64,000 nt of DNA from NCBI GenBank assembly GCA_028688145.1, contig JAQTYU010000004.1, forward strand, positions 80,555 through 144,554. Reading direction: 5' to 3'. Position 1 is the stretch's first letter. Every line of letters starts with the position of its first letter. Position numbers and translations under genes: made by a program. The stretch is from Thiotrichaceae bacterium. GTDB taxonomy: Bacteria; Pseudomonadota; Gammaproteobacteria; Beggiatoales; Beggiatoaceae. Positions 35,149 through 44,826 of the stretch are shown in pieces. The notes below the pieces were generated by a model, which worked only from the letters and a program-made list of their open reading frames with translations, did no database searches and was not told the origin of the DNA.

Positions 35149-35508
35149 ATGTTAGAAAATTACTTGCCTATACTTATCTTTATGATTGTTGGCGTTGTTG
35201 TTGGAGTATTGCCGCCAACATTGGGATTTATTTTAGGTCCTCGCAAGCCAGATAGTGAGAAGAATTCGCCATACGAATGTGGTTTTGAAGCCTTTGAAGA
35301 TGCCCGCATGAAGTTTGACGTGCGCTATTATCTGGTTGCTATCTTATTTATCATTTTTGACTTAGAAATCGCATTCTTATTTCCATGGGCTGTGGTCTTC
35401 AAATCGAGTTTAGGCTTGTTTGGTTTCGTTTCCATGTTCATATTCTTAGCGATTTTAGTCGTCGGCTTCATTTATGAATGGAAGAAAGGGGCACTAGAAT
35501 GGGAATAG
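35149..35508 (+). CDS. nuoA: NADH-quinone oxidoreductase subunit A
   Basis: The 119-residue membrane protein has three helices and the NuoA marks [44 protein letters not shown]. It lies at the junction of the membrane and peripheral arms of complex I near the quinone channel. It is first in the nuoABCDE run, and its stop overlaps nuoB by ten bases. A promoter should lie in 35000-35148, but no convincing boxes are named. Confidence 0.96.
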   Translation: MLENYLPILIFMIVGVVVGVLPPTLGFILGPRKPDSEKNSPYECGFEAFEDARMKFDVRYYLVAILFIIFDLEIAFLFPWAVVFKSSLGLFGFVSMFIFLAILVVGFIYEWKKGALEWE

Positions 35509-35981
35509 AAGGTGTATTTCAAGAAGGCATAGTGACCACCACCGCCGACAAATTAATTAATTGGGCGCGTACCGGTTCATTATGGCCGATGACCTTCGGC
35601 TTGGCTTGCTGCGCAGTGGAAATGATGCAGGCAGGGGCTTCACGTTATGACTTAGACCGTTTCGGCATGGTGTTTAGACCCAGCCCCCGTCAGTCGGACG
35701 TGATGATTGTCGCAGGCACTTTAGTCAACAAAATGGCCCCTGCATTGCGTAAAGTTTATGACCAAATGCCCAATCCCCGTTGGGTGATTTCAATGGGTTC
35801 TTGTGCCAATGGCGGCGGCTACTATCACTATTCTTATTCCGTGGTACGCGGTTGTGATCGCATCGTGCCGGTCGATATTTATGTGCCCGGCTGTCCTCCC
35901 ACGGCGGAAGCCTTGATCTATGGCATCATTCAGTTGCAAAACAAGATCAAGCGCACCAATACTATCGCGCGCGCCAAGTAA
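35499..35981 (+). CDS. nuoB: NADH-quinone oxidoreductase subunit B
   Basis: I use the ATG at 35499 (160 residues), where AAAGGGG sits seven bases upstream and the length matches the family; an earlier in-frame ATG at 35478 is less likely. Ligands of the N2 [4Fe-4S] cluster are visible: adjacent Cys in [11 protein letters not shown], Cys in [10 protein letters not shown] and Cys in [11 protein letters not shown]. It transfers electrons from cluster N2 to quinone. Confidence 0.96.
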   Translation: MGIEGVFQEGIVTTTADKLINWARTGSLWPMTFGLACCAVEMMQAGASRYDLDRFGMVFRPSPRQSDVMIVAGTLVNKMAPALRKVYDQMPNPRWVISMGSCANGGGYYHYSYSVVRGCDRIVPVDIYVPGCPPTAEALIYGIIQLQNKIKRTNTIARAK

Positions 35982-35993
35982 CAAGGTGATTTC

Positions 35994-36653
35994 ATGGCTT
36001 ATCAAGAAACATTATTAACCCAGCTTCAGGAAAAATTCGGGGCATTATTGCTGAAATCAGCAATCGACCGTAAAGAAGTGACGATTGAAATCGCGGCGGC
36101 TGATGTTTTGGCGGTGTGTAAAACTTTACGCGATGAATTTGCTTTTGAAGAATTAATGGATTTATGTGGGATCGACTATCTCGATTACGGTAAAGCCGAT
36201 TGGGATACCGAAGCCAGCAGCACGGGATTTAGCCGTGGGGTCAGCTCCGAGATTCACGTTGAAGAAATCAGCACCCATACTCACGCCCGTTTTGCCGTGG
36301 TTTATCACCTGCTTTCTGTGAAAAATAATCAACGTGTGCGTGTGCGTGCTTTTGTGGGCGGCGAGCCTCCTTGCATTGATTCTGTGGTGGATTTGTGGAG
36401 TGGCGCAAACTGGTATGAACGTGAAGCCTTTGATTTATACGGCATTCTATTCGACGGTCATCCTGATTTACGGCGTTTACTCACCGATTATGGTTTTGTG
36501 GGACACCCCTTCCGTAAAGACTTCCCCTTGATGGGTCACGTAGAAATGCGTTATGACCCTGAAAAGAAACGGGTGGTTTACGAGCCAATTAAAACGGAAA
36601 TGCGTGTGTTAGTGCCGCGCGTTATTCGCCACGATAACCGTTATAGCGACTAG
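35994..36653 (+). CDS. nuoC: NADH-quinone oxidoreductase subunit C
   Basis: The 219-residue peripheral-arm subunit (30-kDa family, PF00329) has the signature [41 protein letters not shown]. It is separate from NuoD, unlike the fused NuoCD of enterobacteria. It starts 12 bases after nuoB. Confidence 0.95.
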   Translation: MAYQETLLTQLQEKFGALLLKSAIDRKEVTIEIAAADVLAVCKTLRDEFAFEELMDLCGIDYLDYGKADWDTEASSTGFSRGVSSEIHVEEISTHTHARFAVVYHLLSVKNNQRVRVRAFVGGEPPCIDSVVDLWSGANWYEREAFDLYGILFDGHPDLRRLLTDYGFVGHPFRKDFPLMGHVEMRYDPEKKRVVYEPIKTEMRVLVPRVIRHDNRYSD

Positions 36654-36662
36654 GGATCAACC

Positions 36663-37916
36663 ATGCCAGATATTCGCAACTATACAATGAACTTTGGTCC
36701 GCAACATCCCGCAGCACACGGGGTTTTGCGCTTAGTTTTAGAATTAGATGGGGAAGTGATTGAACGCGCTGACCCCCACATCGGTTTATTACATCGCGGC
36801 ACGGAAAAATTGGCAGAAACCAAGCCATTTAATCAAAGCGTGCCCTACATGGATCGCCTCGATTACGTGTCGATGATGTGTAATGAACATGCCTATGTCA
36901 TTGCCGTTGAACGTTTATTAGGGATTGAAGCCCCGATTCGTGCGCAATACATCCGCACTATGTTTGACGAAGTCACCCGCATTCTGAATCATTTAATGTG
37001 GCTCGGTGCTCATGCTTTAGACATTGGTGCAATGTCAGTATTTTTATACGCTTTCCGTGAACGTGAAGATTTAATGGACTGCTATGAAGCGGTTTCAGGC
37101 GCGCGGATGCACGCGGCGTATTATCGTCCCGGTGGCGTGTATCGCGATTTACCTGATTTAATGCCGCAGTACCAAGTGTCAAAATGGCATGGCAAGGGCG
37201 CAGTTAATAAATTAAACGAAACCCGTCAAGGCTCATTATTAGACTTCTTGGAAGATTTTGTACAACGTTTCCCCGCTTGCGTCGATGAATACGAAACCTT
37301 ATTGAGCGATAATCGAATTTGGAAACAACGCACGGTGAGCATTGGCATTGTCAGCCCTGAACGTGCTTTGCAATTAGGTTTCTCAGGTCCGATGTTACGC
37401 GGTTCAGGTTTTGAGTGGGATTTACGCAAGAAACAGCCTTATGCGGTTTACGACAAAGTCGATTTTGATATTCCCGTGGGCGTGAATGGCGATTGTTATG
37501 ATCGTTATTTAGTGCGTATTGAAGAAATGCGTCAATCGAATCGCATTGTCAAACAATGTATTGAATGGCTGCGTAAAAATCCAGGTCCCGTGATGGCAGA
37601 TGATCACAAAGTCACCGCGCCTTCTCGTGAATCGATGAAGACGAATATGGAATCTTTGATTCACCACTTTAAGCTGTTCAGTGAAGGCTATTGCGTGCCT
37701 GAGGGCGAAGTGTACGCCGCTGTGGAACATCCTAAGGGCGAATTCGGGATTTACTTAGTGTCCGATGGTGCTAATAAACCTTACCGTTTGAAGATTCGTG
37801 CGCCGGGTTATGCACATCTTGCTTCGATTGATGAAATGGCACGCGGGCACATGCTCGCTGACGTAGTCGCCATTATCGGGACGCAGGATGTCGTGTTTGG
37901 TGAAATCGACCGTTAA
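36663..37916 (+). CDS. nuoD: NADH-quinone oxidoreductase subunit D
   Basis: The 417-residue 49-kDa subunit shows [52 protein letters not shown] and the C-terminal DVVFGEIDR, all typical. It forms the quinone-binding site with NuoB. It lies nine bases after nuoC. Confidence 0.97.
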   Translation: MPDIRNYTMNFGPQHPAAHGVLRLVLELDGEVIERADPHIGLLHRGTEKLAETKPFNQSVPYMDRLDYVSMMCNEHAYVIAVERLLGIEAPIRAQYIRTMFDEVTRILNHLMWLGAHALDIGAMSVFLYAFREREDLMDCYEAVSGARMHAAYYRPGGVYRDLPDLMPQYQVSKWHGKGAVNKLNETRQGSLLDFLEDFVQRFPACVDEYETLLSDNRIWKQRTVSIGIVSPERALQLGFSGPMLRGSGFEWDLRKKQPYAVYDKVDFDIPVGVNGDCYDRYLVRIEEMRQSNRIVKQCIEWLRKNPGPVMADDHKVTAPSRESMKTNMESLIHHFKLFSEGYCVPEGEVYAAVEHPKGEFGIYLVSDGANKPYRLKIRAPGYAHLASIDEMARGHMLADVVAIIGTQDVVFGEIDR

Positions 37917-37951
37917 GACGGTGTGCTAACAGTTTAAGTGGAATTATACCC

Positions 37952-38449
37952 ATGTCTCAACAGGATATTACTTCGTTACTCACTCCCGAAAATCGTGCGG
38001 AAATCGATACTTGGATCGCAAAATATCCCCCTGAACATAAACGTTCTGCGGTGATGGCGGCGTTAAGAATCGCGCAAGATCAAAACGGTGGCTGGCTGAC
38101 GACTGAATGGATGGATGCCGTGGCTGCATATTTAGACATGCAACCGATTGCGGTGTATGAAGTCGCAACTTTCTACTCCATGTATGAAATGAAGCCCGTG
38201 GGCAAACATAAAATCTGTGTTTGCACTAACGTTTCTTGTTTATTGCGCGGTTCAGATGACATCGTGGCGTATTTGAACAAGAAATTAGGCGTTAAATTTG
38301 GTGAAATTACTCCCGATGGCTTATTCAGCTTGAAAGAAGTTGAATGTTTAGCCGCTTGTGGTGGCGCACCAATGATGCAAATTGGTCATACTTACTACGA
38401 AAATTTAACCCCTGAAAAAATTGACAGCATTCTTGCTGACTTGAAATAA
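37952..38449 (+). CDS. nuoE: NADH-quinone oxidoreductase subunit E
   Basis: The 165-residue 24-kDa subunit carries the N1a [2Fe-2S] ligands CTNVSC and ECLAACGGAP. It belongs to the NADH-input module with NuoF and NuoG. Those genes are not downstream: the operon is closed by the terminator at 38469, so nuoF onward must be elsewhere or lost. Confidence 0.96.
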   Translation: MSQQDITSLLTPENRAEIDTWIAKYPPEHKRSAVMAALRIAQDQNGGWLTTEWMDAVAAYLDMQPIAVYEVATFYSMYEMKPVGKHKICVCTNVSCLLRGSDDIVAYLNKKLGVKFGEITPDGLFSLKEVECLAACGGAPMMQIGHTYYENLTPEKIDSILADLK

Positions 38450-38468
38450 GTTTTTCAGTGTTTAAATG

Positions 38469-38504
38469 AAAAAGGCATATCTCGTGAGGGATACGCCTTT
38501 TTTT
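38469..38504 (+). terminator. Intrinsic terminator after nuoE
   Basis: AAAAAGGCATATC pairs with GATACGCCTTTTT (one mismatched pair) around a short loop, running into a seven-T tract that ends at 38504. It begins 19 bases after the nuoE stop. Confidence 0.9.
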
Positions 38505-38697
38505 AATGGTTTATTACCATGTAATATTTTATAAACACTTATACTTATGAATTGACAGCACTAATTTTTTCATTAACTCAATAAGTTCTTTAAGATAAAA
38601 GATTTCTATGGAGATGTCGTTTTATGAGATTATCAACCAAGTTTTGACTTTTTACCAACAACATCAACGAGAGTTAATTATGCCAGCAAATGATGAT
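38505..38697 (+). other. Gap with possible 36-codon frame
   Basis: ATG 38608 to TAA 38718 would encode a 36-residue peptide (MEMSFYEIINQVLTF...), overlapping the end of the minus-strand gene. It has no good ribosome binding site and no recognised relatives; it may be a gene remnant. Confidence 0.3.
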
Positions 38698-39717
38698 TTA
38701 GCTTTTCTTGTTAATTAACCGATGCACGCCCCAAATCAAGCCCGCATAAATTCCCACCCACGCCAGCAAAATAATCCATTGCCATTGCATAGGTAAATTC
38801 AAAGCGAACAAGGCAGAAGCACTACAAGCCGCCATCAGCACATATTCAGTCAACACCGTGCGCTTGTGCCCCCAACCGAGTTGCACCAAACGTTGATAAT
38901 AATGCGAGCGATGCGCCAACCAGATTTTTTCGCCTTGCCACGCACGACGCGCTAAAGTCACCGTCGCATCGACAATAAACGGCGAGAAAATCAGCAAGGC
39001 AATCCACAACGGAAATATCCCTGATTGTGAACCCCACAAGCTCAAAGCAGCGGCTAATAAGCCCAAACTGGATGAACCTGTATCGCCCATAAAAATGCGC
39101 GCTGGGGGAAAATTAAAGATTAAAAATCCTAAAGTGGCAGCCACAATTAACAGATTTAACCCAACAAATAGCGAATTTCCCGCTAAAGTCCCTAAAATGG
39201 CCAAACTGCCAAATCCAAAAACTGCCATTCCCCCCGCAAAACCGTCCATACCATCCATAAAATTGTAGAGATTTATCCACCACACCACGAACAGCAATGA
39301 ACCCAAAATTTGCAACACGCTGGGTAAATGCCAAAGCTGTCCTGCAATTTGGATTTCTGTAATCCATAAATTGCCATGCGCCAGTAGCAGATACGCAGCC
39401 AAGAAATGCACACCTAAACGACGCAAGGGCGATAAAGTGCGCCAGTCATCAATCAGGGAAACACTTGCGACTAATAACGTGCTAATCGCAATCCATAACA
39501 AAGGCTGAGCGGGTAAGTTGAATAAAAAAGCAGCTATTAGGGAATTAACCGCTAAACTCGTGAAAATCGCAATTCCCCCCGTCACAGGCGTGGGACGAGT
39601 ATGCAAGGAGCGTGCATTAGGCGTATCCAACAAATTCAGACGCGCTTGAGGCGAGGCAAAATAATGGGTTAATCCCGCAGCAAGGCAAAAAGTGAACAGT
39701 AGCAGCGCGAAAGTCAT
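38698..39717 (-). CDS. WecA/MraY-type phospho-sugar polyprenyl transferase
   Basis: The 339-residue membrane protein belongs to the polyprenyl-phosphate N-acetylhexosamine-1-phosphate transferase family (PF00953). It has about ten helices and the catalytic loops DTPNARSLHTRPTPVTGG, LIDDWRTLSPLRR, NLYNFMDGMDGFAGG and FPPARIFMGDTGSSSLG, plus a late SHYYQRLVQLGWGHKR. It loads a sugar phosphate on undecaprenyl phosphate to start O-antigen or capsule synthesis. The SHYYQRL motif is as in WbpL-like members rather than MraY. It lies 12 bp downstream of dnaX on the same strand. Confidence 0.92.
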   Translation of the reverse strand: MTFALLLFTFCLAAGLTHYFASPQARLNLLDTPNARSLHTRPTPVTGGIAIFTSLAVNSLIAAFLFNLPAQPLLWIAISTLLVASVSLIDDWRTLSPLRRLGVHFLAAYLLLAHGNLWITEIQIAGQLWHLPSVLQILGSLLFVVWWINLYNFMDGMDGFAGGMAVFGFGSLAILGTLAGNSLFVGLNLLIVAATLGFLIFNFPPARIFMGDTGSSSLGLLAAALSLWGSQSGIFPLWIALLIFSPFIVDATVTLARRAWQGEKIWLAHRSHYYQRLVQLGWGHKRTVLTEYVLMAACSASALFALNLPMQWQWIILLAWVGIYAGLIWGVHRLINKKS

Positions 39718-39729
39718 GGTCGGCGCGAA

Positions 39730-41322
39730 TTATTCTGGAGGAGTATCAGGGTTGGGATGAATGGTGATGCGGGCATCACAGTTTTCTTTCATTTGCGCCA
39801 CAAAGGGATCACGCAACACTTCGGATTCTAAAGCATTTTGTTCCGCTTGTTGGGCGCGTTGCTGCTGAATAGCAGGGGTTTCAGCAACGATATTTTCAAC
39901 TTGAATTTGTAAGGTAATCATTTGCCCAAGCACTTGCTGCAAGGCTTTTTCCAAACTCTTTTCACGATCTTTGCTGAAAAATACTTTATGATTCGAATTT
40001 AATGCCAAATGCCAAACCGTAGCATCTCGCTGTTTTAACACACAATTTAAAGCCAGTTGCAAGACAACTCCGCCGATAGGCAAACTACGCACAATGCTTG
40101 CCCAATCACTGTCACTGGTTACACTTGGCAAGGCAGGTGCAACAACAGGGGGCGGGGCAGATTGTGCGATTTGTTGTTGAGGCGCATGGTTGGGCGCGGG
40201 CGTTTGCACCGTGGGCGCAGCGGTTTGAATCAAACCTGCGGCGGGGCGAAATGCCAGCATTCGCAATAAAACCATTTCAAAACCACCACGCGGATCGGGT
40301 GCAAGCGGTAAATCTCTGCGCCCGTGCAAGGCAATTTGATAAAATAATTGCACATCTTCAGGCGATAAACTTTGTGCTAAAGCTTGTAATTGCTCACTTT
40401 CACCCAGATTCGGATCGAGACTATTGGGCACAAATTGCAGCAGTGCGATTTGTTGCAAACTGCTTAATAAATCCCCAAGCACGCTGTTAAAATCAGGATT
40501 GCGCTCTGCCAATTGGGCGACACGTTGCAGTAATTCGGGGGCATTTTGCGCGGCAAGGGCTTGTAATAATTCCAGCACTAAATGCTGATCCAACGTGCCC
40601 AACATATTTCCCACATCAGCTTGGGTTAATGCGCCCGCACCATAAGCAATCGCTTGATCGAGTAAACTTAAAGCATCGCGTAAACTGCCATCAGCCGCAT
40701 GGGCGATGAGTTGTAAAGAGGGTAAATCATGGGCAATTTCTTCGGCTTGCATGATTTTTCCCAGATGCTGGGTAATTTGATCGACGGGCAGGCGTTTTAA
40801 ACTGAATTGCAGGCAACGCGACAGAATTGTCGGCGGTAATTTTTGCGGATCGGTGGTTGCGAGCAAGAATTTGACGTGCGGCGGTGGCTCTTCCAAGGTC
40901 TTCAATAAAGCATTGAAGCTGTGCGTGGAAAGCATGTGCACTTCGTCAATTAAATAGACTTTGTAACGCCCGCGTGTGGGGGCATATTGCACGTTTTCGA
41001 GCAAATCACGGGTGTCTTCGACCTTGGTGCGTGAGGCTGCATCGACCTCAATCATATCCACGAAACGCCCCTCATCGATTTCCAGACAAGTTTTACACTG
41101 TCCGCAAGGATAGGCACTGATGCCCGTTTCACAGTTGAGTGATTTGGCTAAAATACGTGCAATCGTGGTTTTACCTACGCCGCGTGTTCCTGTGAACAGA
41201 TAGGCATGGTGTAAACGATTATTATCGAGGGCATTTGTGAGAGCACGCAACACATGCGCTTGTCCCACCATTTCGGGAAAATTACGGGGTCGCCACTTTC
41301 GGGCTAGGACTTGATACGCCAT
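39730..41322 (-). CDS. dnaX: DNA polymerase III subunit gamma/tau
   Basis: The 530-residue clamp loader ATPase has Walker A GTRGVGKTT (about 45-53), a zinc-binding cluster (CETGISAYPCGQCKTC, about 64-79), Walker B LIDEVHML and sensor ATTDPQKLPPTILSRC. The middle from about 365 to 405 is a Pro/Gln/Ala-rich linker, followed by a tau-like C-terminal domain. A programmed frameshift giving a shorter gamma form is possible, but no clear slippery heptamer was confirmed. It follows SRP RNA and tRNA-Ser, a conserved neighbourhood in gammaproteobacteria. Confidence 0.96.
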   Translation of the reverse strand: MAYQVLARKWRPRNFPEMVGQAHVLRALTNALDNNRLHHAYLFTGTRGVGKTTIARILAKSLNCETGISAYPCGQCKTCLEIDEGRFVDMIEVDAASRTKVEDTRDLLENVQYAPTRGRYKVYLIDEVHMLSTHSFNALLKTLEEPPPHVKFLLATTDPQKLPPTILSRCLQFSLKRLPVDQITQHLGKIMQAEEIAHDLPSLQLIAHAADGSLRDALSLLDQAIAYGAGALTQADVGNMLGTLDQHLVLELLQALAAQNAPELLQRVAQLAERNPDFNSVLGDLLSSLQQIALLQFVPNSLDPNLGESEQLQALAQSLSPEDVQLFYQIALHGRRDLPLAPDPRGGFEMVLLRMLAFRPAAGLIQTAAPTVQTPAPNHAPQQQIAQSAPPPVVAPALPSVTSDSDWASIVRSLPIGGVVLQLALNCVLKQRDATVWHLALNSNHKVFFSKDREKSLEKALQQVLGQMITLQIQVENIVAETPAIQQQRAQQAEQNALESEVLRDPFVAQMKENCDARITIHPNPDTPPE

Positions 41323-41361
41323 GTTGATTTGCGTCTAAAATAAGGGAGCTTGGCGTGATTA

Positions 41362-41476
41362 GGGAGGCAACTCATGCCAGCGACACTTCGGCACACGTTC
41401 CACTGCTGCCGCTGCTTCTTTCCAGACCTGACGGGGTTCACAGTTTCGCATTGCGAAGGAACCGACATGAATCACC
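41362..41476 (-). ncRNA. ffs: Signal recognition particle 4.5S RNA
   Basis: On the minus strand the conserved apical domain is present: GTCAGGTCTGGAAAGAAGCA, then GCAGCAGTGGAACGTGTGCC. Terminal segments GGTGATTCATG and CATGAGTTGCC pair over 11 positions with G-U wobbles, setting ends near 41476 and 41362. This matches the small hairpin SRP RNA of E. coli. Ends are approximate by a few bases. Confidence 0.93.
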
Positions 41477-41482
41477 ATAAAC

Positions 41483-41572
41483 TGGCGGAGAGAGAGGGAT
41501 TCGAACCCTCGATACGGATTAACGTATACACACTTTCCAGGCGTGCTCCTTCAGCCACTCGGACACCTCTCC
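41483..41572 (-). tRNA. tRNA-Ser (GGA anticodon)
   Basis: The 90-base minus-strand sequence begins GGAGAGGTGTCCGAGTGG and ends GGTTCGAATCCCTCTCTCTC before the encoded GCCA. The acceptor stem GGAGAGG pairs with the 3' strand, the anticodon loop is CTGGAAA, and a long variable arm (about 41515-41535) is the class II mark of tRNA-Ser. Confidence 0.96.
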
Positions 41573-41958
41573 AGCACCAACAACCAGATTTAACAGATGG
41601 TTGCTGTATTTAAGCTGCGTATGTTACTACGTAACACTACAGCCGTCTAGGTTTGGGCGTAAATATTTCAAGAAGTTTAGCTGTTGTTTAATAAAACTCG
41701 GTTTGTTTTTTACAGCGTGGAATGTCATCTAAGAAAAATTGTTTGCGTTCAGCACAAGTGAGACGAATATTTTCTATAGAACCGATTTGAAGTCTTGTGT
41801 AAGATATAAAAGATGAGGGATAGAGAATCAAAGCGAGATAAAATAAGTCCTTATTCCAGTAGTCTGAACGATGCAGAGTGGGCAGAGCTCCCCAAAGACT
41901 TCCCAGCGTATTCAACAGTCTAAATGAAATTATTGCACAAACTGACTTTTCAACATGA
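41573..41958. other. Gap between tRNA-Ser and HEPN-like fragment
   Basis: No intact gene is credible. From about 41886 the plus strand continues the frame of the next feature (LPSVFNSLNEIIAQTDFST) up to a TGA at 41956-41958, so it is probably the decayed front of the same gene. Confidence 0.45.
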
Positions 41959-42357
41959 GAATATATTTTACATAGTGAATTTAGTGGAAATAATCTAATT
42001 TGGCTTAGAAATCGGCTTTGTCATCATCAACCAATATGGAAAAAATTTGGTGTTTCAGATGAAACATCAGCAATTACACATTTACGAGATAAAATTCAAA
42101 AGCATGAGGAACGGTTAAAGTTAATTAGTCCTGATAGTGTGAAATTACTCGAAAATGAAGGAATACTACAACGTGCTCGTAGAGTTTGTTCCATAGATAC
42201 AATTCAACATTTCCGAGGCGTGACAGTAACTCATCAGGTTGAATCTATGGATGGTTTTAATAAGTTGATAGATAAATGCTTTCAGGAAGATAACACCCTG
42301 AAAGTGGAAGTCTTTCACAAAGGAGCATCGAAAAGTATTTTATGGACTCCTGCATAG
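41959..42357 (+). pseudogene. Truncated HEPN/Abi_2-like protein
   Basis: The frame is open from 41959 to the TAA at 42355-42357 but has no usable start until GTG 42139, which would delete the recognisable part. It encodes LIWLRNRLCHHQPIWKKF near its front. RN-x3-HH followed by PIW is the RX4-6H pattern of HEPN ribonucleases and looks like the LRN..AHH...LW motif of Abi_2 proteins. Upstream residues continue in frame behind a stop codon. The gene was probably an abortive-infection or toxin-type protein that has lost its N-terminus. The family call is from motif only. Confidence 0.5.
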
Positions 42358-42725
42358 GAAAATAAAGATCAGAACTACTTGAGAGATATGTATTTCTATA
42401 CATGTTTGTTGTTCAGAAACTATTGCCAAAATAAAGGGCACTATTTTGGATCGTTCCAATTACAAAAACTATATTATCCTGATCACGAGTGTTGCTTTAC
42501 AGCCCTTGTATGATTCATCCTAATTGATTGCACTATTACTGTGTTCATCTTAATCTTTCAAGGATTCACAACACAGTTAAAACTTCAGCACGTTCGTGAA
42601 TTTCAAAATAACCAACTGATTTACCACGAAAACAATCACAAGCTAAAACCCCCGATATTTTTGCCCCGTTTGGCTGACAAACTATAGATTTTATTAAGAT
42701 GCAATGGTACGCTTAAGACTGTAGA
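42358..42725. other. Gap upstream of feoA
   Basis: AT-rich. The minus strand holds a roughly 45-codon start-less frame (VCQPNGAKISGVLACDCFRG, ending near 42565) that reads like a protein remnant, but I cannot name it. The promoter of feoAB should lie near the right end. Confidence 0.35.
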
Positions 42726-42740
42726 TGAGTCTCACTCTCA
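42726..42740. promoter_or_regulatory. Fur-box-like site upstream of feoA
   Basis: TGAGTCTCACTCTCA matches the 7-1-7 variant TGAGAAT-N-ATTCTCA at 11 of 14 positions with perfect outer halves, 26 bp upstream of the feoA ATG. Iron repression through Fur is the expected control of feo genes. Confidence 0.55.
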
Positions 42741-42766
42741 ACTAAATTCTTATTTAGGAGTTATTC

Positions 42767-43003
42767 ATGAGCAGCACCAGTCTTGCACAATTAAAACCCG
42801 GTCAAATTGGTATCATTACGAATTTAGATATAGAAGAAGGTTTATATCGTCGCCTACTGGCAACAGGCGTGCGGATTGGTAAACCCATAGAAATGTTACG
42901 CAGCATATTTTCACACGGACCTTTGCATGTCCGCATCGGCATGACCGAAATTATGCTGCGTCGTACAGAAGCTCAAAATATTAAGGTGACTATCACTTCA
43001 TGA
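42767..43003 (+). CDS. feoA: Ferrous iron transport protein A
   Basis: The 78-residue cytoplasmic SH3-like protein has the FeoA pattern: LAQLKPGQIGIITNLDIEEGLYRRLLATGVRIGKPIEML, then HVRIGMTEIMLRRTEAQNIKV. It modulates FeoB. TTTAGGAG precedes the ATG, and the stop overlaps the feoB ATG (ATGA), so the two are translationally coupled. Confidence 0.94.
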   Translation: MSSTSLAQLKPGQIGIITNLDIEEGLYRRLLATGVRIGKPIEMLRSIFSHGPLHVRIGMTEIMLRRTEAQNIKVTITS

Positions 43004-44784
43004 AACGTGTCGCGCTCTTAGGAATGCCCAATACTGGCAAATCAACCTTTTTCAACCGCATCACGGGCGCAAGTGCCCGCGTCGGCAATTGGCCAGGAAT
43101 GACAGTGGAATTGATGACAGCGAAATTGCTGATCGGCTCTTCTATGGTTGAATTTATTGATTTGCCAGGGATTTATGATTTACCGGGGCTTTCCGAAGAC
43201 GAAAAAGTTGTTGAGCGTTTTTTAGAAACTATGCCCTTGGATTTGTTAATCGTTGTGGTCAATACCACTCAGATTGAACGCCAATTAGGCTTATTGCTGC
43301 AATTACGTCAGTTACAATTACCGACTTTAGTCGTGCTCAACATGGCAGACGAAGCCCAACAATTTGGGGTCAAAGTCGATATTGAACGTCTTTCTAAAAG
43401 TCTGGGCATGTCGATGGTTTCCATTAGTGCCAAATATGGACAAGGCTATCCTGCTTTTTACCAAGAAATCCAAAAATTATTAGCCGATTCCACCGCGAGC
43501 ACGGTGCAAGGTTTACCGCATTTCTTAAGCCATGAAGAACTTGCCCCCCAAGTCGATGCCCTGATTAAACAATCGGTTGAAGTGCCGCTACAACTCTCGC
43601 CCACCCTGACCCACAAGCTGGATCGAATTTTCCTGCATCATTGGTTAGGATTGCCGATATTTTTCTTCATCATGTATTTGTTGTTTCAGGGAATTTTTTT
43701 ATTGGGCACACCGCTGCAAGATGGCATGGAATGGATACTCACCGCATTTAAAGAAACTTATCTTGCCCCGCTTTTGATGGATTTGCCCAAACCTTTACAA
43801 GGCTTGTTGCTCGATGGGATTTATGATGGGGTGGGCACAGTTGCGACCTTTATTCCCATGATTTTGCTGTTTTTTCTGTTCATGACGGTGGTGGAAGACT
43901 CGGGCTATTTGTCCCGCGCCGCGTTTTTGATGGATGTATTAATGTCCAAAATGGGATTAGACGGACGCAGTTTTGTGATGATTCTCATGGGTTTTGGCTG
44001 CAACGTGCCCGCTTTGATGGGAACACGGGTGATGCAATCACGTCGTCTGCGTTTATTGAGTATGTTGGTGATTCCTTTCGCCTTATGTTCCGCGCGTTTA
44101 CAAGTATTTTTATTTTTCATTGCCACGTTATTTAAGCCCGAACAAGCACCCTTGGTGTTGTTAAGTTTGTATATCGCAAGTTTTGCGGCAGCATTTGGAA
44201 CAGCGTATTTATTCAAGGGCAGGTTTGCCAACAGCGAGCCGTTTATTTTAGAAATTCCGCCGTATCGCTTGCCCACGTTACGCCATATGTTTTTGCGTAG
44301 TTGGTTGGAATTACAACATTTTATCGGACGTGCCAGTAATTTCATTGTGGTGGGGGTAATTTTGGTCTGGGTTTTAACCCATTTCCCCCCTGCCGCAGAC
44401 CCCGCCAGTGCGGAAACTTTAGCAGGACGTTTGGGACATTTTCTTGCACCCATTTTTGAGCCGATTGGTATCGGGGCGCAGTTGGTGATTGCGCTGATGT
44501 TTGGATTTGTGGCAAAAGAAATCGTGGTCGGGGCGTTGGCAGTGATTTACGGTTTAGATAATTCACATTTAACCCAAGCGATTGCCCAGCAGGTTGATTG
44601 GATACAGGCGTATAGTTTTATGCTGTTTACGCTGTTGTATTCGCCTTGTTTGTCCACGGTGGCAACGATTCGGCAAGAATCTCAAAACTTGCGGTTTACG
44701 ATTTTCAGTTTGTTATGGTCGTTTGGGCTGGCGTGGGTGGTGTGTTTTATTTTTTATCAAAGTGCACGTTGGTTGGTACGTTAG
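43000..44784 (+). CDS. feoB: Ferrous iron transporter FeoB (short form)
   Basis: This 594-residue GTP-gated Fe(II) permease has an N-terminal G domain: G1 GMPNTGKST (8-16), switch VGNWPGMTVE, G3 DLPGIYDL and G4 NMAD. From about 210 a membrane domain carries the two Gate repeats (GVGTVATFIPMILLFF and the later FVAKEIVVGAL), with the conserved Cys in MGFGCNVPA. Compared with E. coli FeoB (773) it lacks extra sequence; no FeoC gene follows. Short FeoBs are common outside enterobacteria. Confidence 0.94.
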   Translation: MKRVALLGMPNTGKSTFFNRITGASARVGNWPGMTVELMTAKLLIGSSMVEFIDLPGIYDLPGLSEDEKVVERFLETMPLDLLIVVVNTTQIERQLGLLLQLRQLQLPTLVVLNMADEAQQFGVKVDIERLSKSLGMSMVSISAKYGQGYPAFYQEIQKLLADSTASTVQGLPHFLSHEELAPQVDALIKQSVEVPLQLSPTLTHKLDRIFLHHWLGLPIFFFIMYLLFQGIFLLGTPLQDGMEWILTAFKETYLAPLLMDLPKPLQGLLLDGIYDGVGTVATFIPMILLFFLFMTVVEDSGYLSRAAFLMDVLMSKMGLDGRSFVMILMGFGCNVPALMGTRVMQSRRLRLLSMLVIPFALCSARLQVFLFFIATLFKPEQAPLVLLSLYIASFAAAFGTAYLFKGRFANSEPFILEIPPYRLPTLRHMFLRSWLELQHFIGRASNFIVVGVILVWVLTHFPPAADPASAETLAGRLGHFLAPIFEPIGIGAQLVIALMFGFVAKEIVVGALAVIYGLDNSHLTQAIAQQVDWIQAYSFMLFTLLYSPCLSTVATIRQESQNLRFTIFSLLWSFGLAWVVCFIFYQSARWLVR

Positions 44785-44826
44785 AGGAAAACTCGTGGCT
44801 TGGGCTGGCGATAAGAGATTTTTGAA

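Noticed and set aside
41688-41915. 75-codon minus-strand frame beside tRNA-Ser
   Set aside because: No ribosome binding site or recognised motif. It overlaps what seems to be the decayed front of the plus-strand HEPN-like gene.
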